From Opitutaceae bacterium (GTDB lineage Bacteria; Verrucomicrobiota; Verrucomicrobiia; Opitutales; Opitutaceae): 23,507 nucleotides of DNA. Positions 15,843-22,885 of the stretch are shown here, piece by piece. The stretch's first letter is position 1. Every line of letters begins with the position of its first letter. The stretch spans positions 1-23,507 of the forward strand of contig SXZN01000064.1 in the NCBI GenBank assembly GCA_005787865.1, read 5' to 3'. The position numbers were made by a program, and so were the translations under genes. Below the pieces are notes generated by a model. The model did no database searches. It was not told the origin of the DNA and saw nothing but the letters and a program-made list of their open reading frames with translations.

Positions 15843-16637
15843 TTAGGAGCTGGCGCTCGAATAGCGGCGGAGGCCGCGGTTAAAAACAAATACGGTAACA
15901 GCGAACCACCCCGTGGCGATCCCCAGGACCCAGGCCAAAAGGCTGGGCTTAAAACCGTGTAATAACATCTGGGCCGGAGCGTTGCTGACGATCACCATGG
16001 GGAGCGCCCAGACAAAGACGATGTTGGCTAATCCCTTAAAAGCCTCGCGCGGCAGGCGCGAGAATTCACTCAGCGTAAAGTAACTGCCTTCGATACCCTG
16101 AGCGCTCGTGAACCAAAAAGCGAAGGAGATGCAGAGCACGAGCATGCTATAGTGGATCACGATCCCCGCCACGACCAAGAGAGCGTAACAACCGATTGCC
16201 AGAAAACTGGGCTGCAAATTGAGTTGGTGGGCGGAATAAATTACAACACTGAGCGCCACTAGAGAATTAACCAAACTATCGGGATCGAGTTTGCGCGTGG
16301 TGGCCATGAACATGACATTGCCCGGTTGCGCCAGATAGAAATCGAAATTACCGCTGCGAATATTCCGGCCCATTTCGAAAATACTGCTCCAGAAAAAGCC
16401 CATCAGAAAACGCTGGATGAGCAGCGAAGTGCCCACGAGCAGCAGCATCTCATATTTGCTCCAGCCCGCCACTGATTTGGTGTGTTCGTAAATAACGGAA
16501 ACCATCAGAATGTTTACCGTCATCCAGAATAATTCCACCAAGGCCCAGACAAAGAAATCGCCGCGAAACATGAGCGTCCGCATAATCGAGTAGCGGGCGG
16601 ACGTCAGCCAGATGCGGAGGTAGTGGAGGAAAGTCAT
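15843..16637 (-). CDS. ABC-2 type permease (second of a pair)
   Basis: This 264-residue integral membrane protein has about six hydrophobic segments (for example FFVWALVELFWMTVNILMV near 28-46 and CYALLVVAGIVIHYSMLVL near 190-208). It resembles the ABC-2 membrane family of uncharacterised export permeases (COG3694/COG4587 type, PF06182). The soluble stretch GRNIRSGNFDFYLAQPGN parallels the RNGLINQFLLKPVN of the neighbouring permease, as in paired half-transporters. It should form a heterodimeric export channel with the upstream gene and an ATPase encoded elsewhere. The ATG at 16637 is 16 bases after the partner's stop, and rnc follows after 4 bases. The substrate is unknown. Confidence 0.82.
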   Translation of the reverse strand: MTFLHYLRIWLTSARYSIMRTLMFRGDFFVWALVELFWMTVNILMVSVIYEHTKSVAGWSKYEMLLLVGTSLLIQRFLMGFFWSSIFEMGRNIRSGNFDFYLAQPGNVMFMATTRKLDPDSLVNSLVALSVVIYSAHQLNLQPSFLAIGCYALLVVAGIVIHYSMLVLCISFAFWFTSAQGIEGSYFTLSEFSRLPREAFKGLANIVFVWALPMVIVSNAPAQMLLHGFKPSLLAWVLGIATGWFAVTVFVFNRGLRRYSSASS

Positions 16638-16653
16638 GGGTAATGGCTTCGGC

Positions 16654-17466
16654 TCAGCCTCCTACCGCCGTATGGAGGCGCAGGCCGCGCTGCCAGAGAA
16701 ACTGGCCGATCGCTAGGATGATCAGCATCCACCCCGCCTGGATGCCCAAGCCGACCATAATGGCTGACGGGTCCGAGAGGCGGCCGGTAAAAATGGCCAC
16801 GGGGAAATACATTTGATAATAATAAGGCAGAAATTGCGAAACGCGGAAGAGCCAAGCCGGCAGAAGATCGAGGGGAAATATTTGCCCGCCGAGCAGGGAT
16901 TCCAGCGCCATCGACAAAACGACCAGGCCCTGAATTTCCAAAAACCAAAAACTCATAAGCCCAAAACAATAAGCGATGCCGAATTGAATCACCGCCGACA
17001 TGAGCAGCGCGGGGAAACCGAGCGCGAGACGCCACCAGTCGGCAGGGACCGTCAGGTAATCTTTCAGCAGGGGGTAGGTGACGATGACGGGTATGAGGAT
17101 CAGTAAGCCGGTTACCAGTCGGGCCGAGGCATAAATACTAAAACGGTAGGCGAAGTAATTGACGGGTTTCAGCAGGAACTGATTAATGAGGCCGTTGCGG
17201 ATTTCCTCACTGATTTGGTAGTCCTCATTGAAGGCCCCAATCATGAATTGTACGATGATTAGGGCGACGAAGTAAGTGAACGTCTGCCCAAAATTAAACC
17301 CCCCGATTTCACGATTACCAGTGTACGCCGCGCTCCAGAGGATGAATACGACGATGAGATGAAAGAATGAAAAAAAACCCCGCACCGCGAAATTCATGCG
17401 GTACACTAAATTACTTTGGAGCCCGACGAGAAAGACGGCGCGGTATTTATTAAGGATGGAAAACAT
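16654..17466 (-). CDS. ABC-2 type permease (first of a pair)
   Basis: From the ATG at 17466 this is a 270-residue membrane protein with about six hydrophobic segments. It has the paired-permease landmarks LVYRMNFAVRG near the N-terminus, EDYQISEEIRNGLINQFLLKPVN in the first loop, and GGQIFPLDLLPAWL near residue 190. It belongs with the ABC-2 membrane family of uncharacterised exporters. The frame also reaches an upstream ATG at 17514, adding 16 residues, but MFSILNKYRAVF resembles the family N-terminus. Related systems are usually three genes with an ATP-binding subunit; here the upstream neighbour is parA, 104 bases away, and no ABC ATPase is in the window. Confidence 0.82.
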   Translation of the reverse strand: MFSILNKYRAVFLVGLQSNLVYRMNFAVRGFFSFFHLIVVFILWSAAYTGNREIGGFNFGQTFTYFVALIIVQFMIGAFNEDYQISEEIRNGLINQFLLKPVNYFAYRFSIYASARLVTGLLILIPVIVTYPLLKDYLTVPADWWRLALGFPALLMSAVIQFGIAYCFGLMSFWFLEIQGLVVLSMALESLLGGQIFPLDLLPAWLFRVSQFLPYYYQMYFPVAIFTGRLSDPSAIMVGLGIQAGWMLIILAIGQFLWQRGLRLHTAVGG

Positions 17467-17570
17467 GGCTCGAAGCAGTGTGAGTAGCGAGAAGAGGAAA
17501 CCGCAAGCCGGCACCCACGGGAGGCTCGGTCACCTGGCTGACCGCGCCTCCGCCGGGGACGGCGCGCGCG

Positions 17571-18365
17571 TTAGGTCGCGCTGTTTTCCTTCAAGCCAAA
17601 TCGAGTAATGACCTCTGCGGCAAAGCTGCGGTAGGCCGTGGCGCCGGGACCGGTGGGATCATAGACTAAGATCGGTTTCCCGAAGCTCGGGGCCTCGCTG
17701 AGTCGCACGGTGCGTGGAATGAGGGTGGTGAAAATCTTATCGGGCAGATGGGCGCGGACTTCTTCGACAACTTGTTTGGCGAGATTGATGCGGCTGTCGA
17801 ACATGGTCATGACAATGCCCCCGACATCCAGGGTCGGATTAACGCCCGCATTTTTGAGGCGTTCGACTACTTTGAGAATTTGGCCAAGGCCCTCCAGTGC
17901 CATGTATTCACATTGTAAGGCGATGAGTAAGTGATCGGCAGCCGCGAGGCTGTTCATCGACAGCATGCCCAAGGCGGGGGGGCAATCGATGATGATGGCG
18001 CGGTAGCCGCCGGAGTTGCGGATCGGCTCGAGCACAGAGCGCAGCCGCATGAGATAATTTTCCTGTTGGGCTAATTCGATCTCGATTGCGGCTAAGTCTA
18101 CCTCGGAAGGAATGAGGGCTAGATGGGGCCATTCCGTGGGCGTCAGCATTTCAAAAGCGCTGCCTTCGCCGCGCAGGGGGCCGTAGAGGCTCTTGCCTTC
18201 TTGCTTGTCGATGCCAAGGGCGCTCGTGGCATTGGCTTGGGGATCGAGATCCACCAAAAGCGTGTGGATTTTCTGCTCAGCCAAAGCAGCCGCGAGATTA
18301 ACCGCGGTCGTGGTTTTGCCGACGCCGCCCTTTTGGTTGGCGATAGTGAATACGGTGCAGGCCAT
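17571..18365 (-). CDS. parA: ParA/Soj family chromosome-partitioning ATPase
   Basis: The 264 residues match the chromosomal Soj type, which lacks the N-terminal DNA-binding domain of plasmid ParAs. The deviant Walker A motif is KGGVGKTT (Lys12 signature lysine, Lys17), followed by VDLDPQANATSALG and Walker A' IIIDCPPALGMLS. The PRTVRLSEAPSFGKPILVYD segment is typical of Soj. ATP-dimers bind DNA nonspecifically and move ParB-parS complexes. No parB follows, and the next genes are ABC-2 permeases. It heads the minus-strand cluster. An 8-base inverted repeat lies just upstream. No Shine-Dalgarno sequence precedes the ATG. A role in positioning something other than the origin is possible but unsupported. 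Confidence 0.93.
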   Translation of the reverse strand: MACTVFTIANQKGGVGKTTTAVNLAAALAEQKIHTLLVDLDPQANATSALGIDKQEGKSLYGPLRGEGSAFEMLTPTEWPHLALIPSEVDLAAIEIELAQQENYLMRLRSVLEPIRNSGGYRAIIIDCPPALGMLSMNSLAAADHLLIALQCEYMALEGLGQILKVVERLKNAGVNPTLDVGGIVMTMFDSRINLAKQVVEEVRAHLPDKIFTTLIPRTVRLSEAPSFGKPILVYDPTGPGATAYRSFAAEVITRFGLKENSAT

Positions 18366-18379
18366 ACGGGATTAATCGT

Positions 18380-18414
18380 TAACCTAGGGTGGGAGTCTAG
18401 CCGAATCTAGGTTA
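18380..18414. promoter_or_regulatory. Inverted repeat upstream of parA, possible operator
   Basis: TAACCTAG (18380-18387) and CTAGGTTA (18407-18414) are exact inverted copies separated by 19 bases, lying 14-49 bases upstream of the parA ATG. The spacer holds a further TCTAG. The spacing of about 2.5 helical turns suits a dimeric DNA-binding protein, or a hairpin in the leader. No canonical parS sequence is visible. The rest of the gap to 18650 shows only a weak CCTCC/GGAGG hairpin near 18455-18475. Confidence 0.4.
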
Positions 18415-18650
18415 GCCGCCATCCCAGCCGGTCCGAGCTAGTGAAGGTTAGCCCCTCCTTTTTATCCTCAGTTGGAGGTATTTTTAGGGCTGCCTCGTTA
18501 GCGGCCCGCTCGTTGATTTTCGTCACGAGGCCATCAGGCAGCACGCGTGATGAAATGGACCTGAATCCGCGGAAAATAAGTTGGCGGGCGTTGAATTTCA
18601 GTACTTGCGCCACGTCAAATAATGACCCACGTTGCGCGAGTTTTGGATCT

Positions 18651-18724
18651 GGCGCGGTAGCCAAGTGGTAAGGCCGAGCTCTGCAAAAGCTCTATCGGCG
18701 GTTCGATTCCGCCCCGCGCCTCCA
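18651..18724 (+). tRNA. tRNA-Cys (anticodon GCA)
   Basis: The acceptor stem GGCGCGG (18651-18657) pairs with CCGCGCC (18714-18720). The discriminator is U at 18721, characteristic of tRNA-Cys, and CCA is encoded at 18722-18724. The anticodon stem GAGCT/AGCTC encloses loop CTGCAAA with anticodon GCA at 18683-18685. The T arm is GGCGGTTCGATTCCGCC. It ends 34 bases before the stop codon of the convergent giant gene, and no clear terminator lies between them. Confidence 0.97.
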
Positions 18725-18758
18725 ATTAACTCTTTCCGTCCCAGTTGGCTTGAGTGGC

Positions 18759-21700
18759 CTACGCCGCACCTTCCTGTGCTGAGCAGGTAGTCTTGATTTT
18801 AGTTCTCCGCGTTAAGAGCAATAGCCCCAGAGCCCCGATAAACCATGCGCTCACGGCACCGCCGCCACCACCACTACTGGTCGGAACCGTTACGGGCGTC
18901 GGCACCGGGGCTGGAGCCGGATTCACGGTTAGAGTCGCGGCTGAGCTAGTGGCCGTGCCATAAGGGCTGCTCGCCACTACCGTGTAGCTGCCGGCGTCGG
19001 CTGCAACCGTGGTGGCTATCGACAGGCTAGCGCTGGTCGCACCGGTAATAGCGTTACCATCTTTGCGCCATTGATAGGTGATCGTCCCGTAGCCACTCGT
19101 TGTTACCGAGAAGGCAGCCGCAGTTCCGGCCGTGACCGTGACATTCACTGGCTGAGTGATGATAGCTGGAGGGGTTCCTGTCAGTGCCAGGGTGGTGACC
19201 ACACCCGCCGTCGTGACTTTGCGGATCATCGCGTTGCCGGTGTCTGCGACATAAATATTCCCGTCCAGATTGACGGTTAACCCCTCCGGCTGGTCAAACC
19301 AGGCGTAGCTGCCAGATCCATCCATCAGTCCAGCGATGGTGGGTAGTCCGGCGAGCGTCGTGACGACCCCCGCTGGTGTAATCTTACGAATCGTCGAGTT
19401 GTCGGTATCCGCGAGGTAAAGTTCGCCGCTGCTGCCGAGCGCCAACCCCGTGGGATTATTAAAACGTGCTGCGCTGCCGGTGCCATCGAGTGAGCCGCGC
19501 GTGCCGGCGGTGCCGGCGAGCGTCGTGACGACTCCGGTAGAGGTTACTTTGCGCACGGTATTATTTCCGGAGTCCGCGACGTAAATATTGCCGGCCGTGT
19601 CTGCAGCTACCCCGCTAGGATAATTGAATCGCGCACTGGCGCCGGTGCCATCGGCGGACCCAGCGACCCCCGCGCTGCCAGCGAGGGTGGTGACCGCGCC
19701 GCTGCTACTGATCTTACGCAGCGTGTGGCTGAGTGAATCAGCGACAAATAACGTGCCACTCGCATCGCGGGCGATCCCAGCGGGAGCAGCAAAGCGGGCG
19801 TCGACTCCGGTAGCATCGGTCGTGCCGCGCGCTCCCGCCGTGCCGGCGATCGTGGTTACGACGCCGGTGTTCGCGATGCGTCGGATGAGCTCGTTTTTAG
19901 TATCAGCAACACTGAGAGTGCCATCCGCAGCCGCCGCGAGCGCGCCGATTTCATTGAAGCTAGCGGTCGCACCCGTGCCATTTGTGCTTCCTGATTTTCC
20001 GGTGGATCCAGCCACCAATGAAACTTGGTTGGTGGTCGATATTTTTTGCACCGTGTGGGCGGTCGCGTCGCCGATATAAAGGTTACTTGCGCTGTCTGCT
20101 CCGATGGCAGTGGGGAAGGCAAAATAACCAGCCGTCACACTGAGAGTGGTCGCGGCGCTCGCTGCGTTATTACTCGTGAGCACATAGCGATACTGCGAGC
20201 CATGCGCCGCGGCGGTGACTTTTGAAATTTCGAGAAAATTACTGCACGTGCCACTGTATGAGCTGTTGTCGAAAAGGTTTCGCCAAGTGGCGCCGCTGTC
20301 CGTGGAGACCTGCCAGCGCACGGGGCCCGTGGCACCGGCGGCAGTCAGACCCACGTTGTGTCCGGCCATCACGAGCTGATTGGCCAAGGGGATGCCGGGT
20401 ACCTGCACCGTCAAGCGGGCGCTCGTACTCGACACCGAACCAGCGCTGCTGGTGATCGTGACCGTGTAGTCCCCAGCATTGGTTGAAGAAACATTACTTA
20501 ATGCGTAGGTAGAGCTCGTGGCGCCGGCAATGATGACGCCATCTTTCAGCCATTGATACGTCGGCGCTGGGGTTCCGCTGGCGGTGACATTGAAGGAACC
20601 CGCTGCGCCGATCACTAAGGTAAGGCTATTGGGCTGCGTCGTGATGGTAGGCGCGGCTGTGGATAGGGTGCGGTAAACAAGATCGACTGCTTTGCTGATC
20701 ACGCGGCCTGAAGCGTTTGAGACTATGCAATAGTAGCTGCCCGCTTCAGTTTGGCCCGCGCCCGTGATCTGCAGGGTGGGCGTCCCGGCCGATGTGTAAG
20801 TCGCCGCGGCGGGCTTGCGGGTGTTATCCGCAGAAGTGCCGCCCTCTACCATGCTCGAGACTACTTTGCCCGTGAGTAAGGAAACGCCGTCCTTGCACCA
20901 TTCATAAGTTACCTTGTCGCCGCCAGCAGTTTTGACCGTCAGGGCTATCGATTCGCCGCTCAGGTATGATTGGCCGACGGGGTCTTGGGTGATTTGGAGA
21001 TCAGCGGCGGCGGTGCTGTTCGGATCGAAGCGGATAGTTTCCGTGAAATTATAGCCTTTGGCTTGGCCCGCCTTATCGACCAGCGTCATTTGCAGCAGTC
21101 CCCAAATACCCGGCACGGAACCGCGGGGTAATATCACTTGCATCGTATATTGTTCCCAGGCGGTGGGGTCGCCTTCAAAGAAATCCGTGTACCAATTGCG
21201 GTGATAAGCATAATAGAAATGCTCAATGCCCTGAGGATCACGCAGCTTGAAATTACTGCCGCTCCCGTAGCCGGAAACGTTATCGCGGGCAAAATATTTA
21301 ATGGTCACCAACGTCTCGCCATCAGGCGCACTCAAATTAGTGGGGACCGCCGTGACTGAAATGCGATTAACGTCGAGCTCGGGCGCGACGGTATCGGGGT
21401 GAGGGGTGACGATGTCGATGCTGGGAGCATTTTCATCAAGGTTGACGGTGGTCCCATCGGAATTACCGCTGCTTGTTTTGAAGTAAGTGTAATTTAAATT
21501 AAGCCCATAATCTTTCAGGGCGATTTGGTTCAGCGTGTAGCGCCCACTGGGCGCATAGTCGCGAATATAGAAATCAATGGTACGTTCGCCTGAGCCCGAG
21601 GTCTGGCTGGAGCCATACTGTTGTAGCGAGTAAGCGCCGGTCCGACCGAGGGTCGCGAAATGATAAAGGAGGCCGGTGTTTTCGGTTACGCCAAATTTCA

Positions 21701-22877
21701 CCGTCGCGATTTGCACGGGGCGTCCCGCTAGGGTGCCCGCCTTTACCGTAATGCTGCTGGTATTAGGCTGCACTTGGGGCGCCACAATATCTTCCAGCGG
21801 ATTATTCAGATAACATTTAAAACCGTAGAGGAGGGATGATTCATAGCGTTCCAGACCGACGCTATTGATGATAGTCACATTGGGCATCTGCCAATAGCCC
21901 GAGCGGTAATGTTTACTTAAAACTTGGGTGCCGCGAAAAATAGTGCAGGCATCATTTACGGCCTCAAAATACATATCAAAATAACTAGCGACGGGAGCCG
22001 CCACGCTCACCGGACTCAGGATGCGCGCACGGATCGCCGTTGCGGGATTGGCGTTGGCGGCAAAGGGCGTAATTTCAAATTCAACCGTCAGCGTTTTATC
22101 TGCCTCCGCCGCGCCGGTGACGGTTGTCGCGATGCGTTTGATTTTCCCCGGGTAATCATAGGAGGGATAGAGATTGAGGACCGTAAAGGTGAGGTCGGGG
22201 CGAATAATCGAGACGTAAGAATTACCCAGCATCACCGTATCGCGGATGAAATTATATTTTGCGACTGAGCGAGCCTTCAAAATATCGGGGTTCTTAACAA
22301 ACGCCGCGACCGTCTCGGCAAAATCTTCGTTCGGATTTTTGTCGTGAGCGTAAGCGCTCACAAATTCGGCAGTTTTAGTGCTCTGCCAACCACCGGCCGC
22401 ATCGTAGTTCGGGTTCGTGGGATTCGCCGCGTACTGCCAGCCGCCTAAGTCAGCCCATTCTTTTTTGAAGGCCGTCGTTAAAATAAATTGATAAATATAA
22501 TGGGCTTTTTCGTGCAGGATGAGCCGGGCGATGTAAGCAAGATCAGAGCTCTTATAAGCGGACTCCATGAATTCCATGTGGCCATTGGTCCAGGCAATCG
22601 CCGGTGCTTCCGGGTAAGTCGGGTTGACGGTCCCGTCGAGCCGGCGCACCAGCCACTTAAAGCCGGGGATTTTATGCATGCCCTCGGGCAGTTCCTCGAA
22701 GTTGTTGATTACTTCAACGATTTCGGCGGGATGCTTGAACCAGTTTTGATAGCGCGATGACGCTTCACTGGTGAATAGCGCGTAGTTTAAAGGCTGGGCG
22801 TCGGTGTCGATCGTCAGCCCAAAGCGCTCGGTTAATATTTTGGCGACGGCCGCTTGGTTGGTGCCGTTATTGGTCAC
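18759..22877 (-). CDS. Giant secreted lethal-factor-like metalloprotease with Ig-like and NHL domains (main part)
   Basis: The longest intact part is 1372 residues from a GTG at 22877, which is probably not a natural start because related coding continues upstream in another frame. Zinc-protease residues are HEKAH (His122, Glu123, His126), Tyr176 and Glu184 in NEDFAE. That is the pattern and spacing of anthrax lethal factor and Pro-Pro endopeptidases (ATLF fold). A region of unclear beta-rich domains follows (about 205-625). Ig-like modules lie at about 626-735 (Trp660, Cys717), 742-825 and 829-915. Six NHL repeats span 918-1232 and another Ig-like module 1236-1319. A Pro linker, GGGGG (1336-1340), SAWF, a short hydrophobic helix and RR (1357-1358) end the protein. 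It should be exported and held at the surface; substrate and role are unknown. Confidence 0.8.
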   Translation of the reverse strand: MTNNGTNQAAVAKILTERFGLTIDTDAQPLNYALFTSEASSRYQNWFKHPAEIVEVINNFEELPEGMHKIPGFKWLVRRLDGTVNPTYPEAPAIAWTNGHMEFMESAYKSSDLAYIARLILHEKAHYIYQFILTTAFKKEWADLGGWQYAANPTNPNYDAAGGWQSTKTAEFVSAYAHDKNPNEDFAETVAAFVKNPDILKARSVAKYNFIRDTVMLGNSYVSIIRPDLTFTVLNLYPSYDYPGKIKRIATTVTGAAEADKTLTVEFEITPFAANANPATAIRARILSPVSVAAPVASYFDMYFEAVNDACTIFRGTQVLSKHYRSGYWQMPNVTIINSVGLERYESSLLYGFKCYLNNPLEDIVAPQVQPNTSSITVKAGTLAGRPVQIATVKFGVTENTGLLYHFATLGRTGAYSLQQYGSSQTSGSGERTIDFYIRDYAPSGRYTLNQIALKDYGLNLNYTYFKTSSGNSDGTTVNLDENAPSIDIVTPHPDTVAPELDVNRISVTAVPTNLSAPDGETLVTIKYFARDNVSGYGSGSNFKLRDPQGIEHFYYAYHRNWYTDFFEGDPTAWEQYTMQVILPRGSVPGIWGLLQMTLVDKAGQAKGYNFTETIRFDPNSTAAADLQITQDPVGQSYLSGESIALTVKTAGGDKVTYEWCKDGVSLLTGKVVSSMVEGGTSADNTRKPAAATYTSAGTPTLQITGAGQTEAGSYYCIVSNASGRVISKAVDLVYRTLSTAAPTITTQPNSLTLVIGAAGSFNVTASGTPAPTYQWLKDGVIIAGATSSTYALSNVSSTNAGDYTVTITSSAGSVSSTSARLTVQVPGIPLANQLVMAGHNVGLTAAGATGPVRWQVSTDSGATWRNLFDNSSYSGTCSNFLEISKVTAAAHGSQYRYVLTSNNAASAATTLSVTAGYFAFPTAIGADSASNLYIGDATAHTVQKISTTNQVSLVAGSTGKSGSTNGTGATASFNEIGALAAAADGTLSVADTKNELIRRIANTGVVTTIAGTAGARGTTDATGVDARFAAPAGIARDASGTLFVADSLSHTLRKISSSGAVTTLAGSAGVAGSADGTGASARFNYPSGVAADTAGNIYVADSGNNTVRKVTSTGVVTTLAGTAGTRGSLDGTGSAARFNNPTGLALGSSGELYLADTDNSTIRKITPAGVVTTLAGLPTIAGLMDGSGSYAWFDQPEGLTVNLDGNIYVADTGNAMIRKVTTAGVVTTLALTGTPPAIITQPVNVTVTAGTAAAFSVTTSGYGTITYQWRKDGNAITGATSASLSIATTVAADAGSYTVVASSPYGTATSSAATLTVNPAPAPVPTPVTVPTSSGGGGGAVSAWFIGALGLLLLTRRTKIKTTCSAQEGAA
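19182..20126 (-). repeat. Six tandem NHL repeats, about 165 bases per unit
   Basis: Six protein repeats of 54-56 residues occur in the giant protein at about residues 918, 973, 1029, 1083, 1138 and 1193. Each follows the pattern F-x-x-P-x-G-(V/L)-A, G-x-(I/L)-Y-V-A-D, (T/L)-(V/I)-R-K-(I/V), then VVTTLAG and a D-G-(T/S)-G loop. The DNA shows matching diverged tandem copies, for instance of the GCGAGCGTCGTGACGAC segment at about 19352 and 19515. Six blades would make a complete NHL propeller. Confidence 0.85.
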
Positions 22878-22885
22878 ATAATTAA

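Noticed and set aside
18450..18482. CCTCC...GGAGG followed by TATTTTT as a terminator near parA
   Set aside because: The stem is only five pairs with a long loop, and no gene on the plus strand ends there.
18407..18664. Minus-strand frame of 85 codons between parA and tRNA-Cys
   Set aside because: It overlaps the tRNA 5' end, has no recognisable motif and competes with an equally long plus-strand frame (18441-18671). Neither has protein-like features or a start signal.
19182..20126. CRISPR-like or other non-coding tandem array
   Set aside because: The repeats are about 165 bases, diverged, in frame, and explained by NHL protein repeats.
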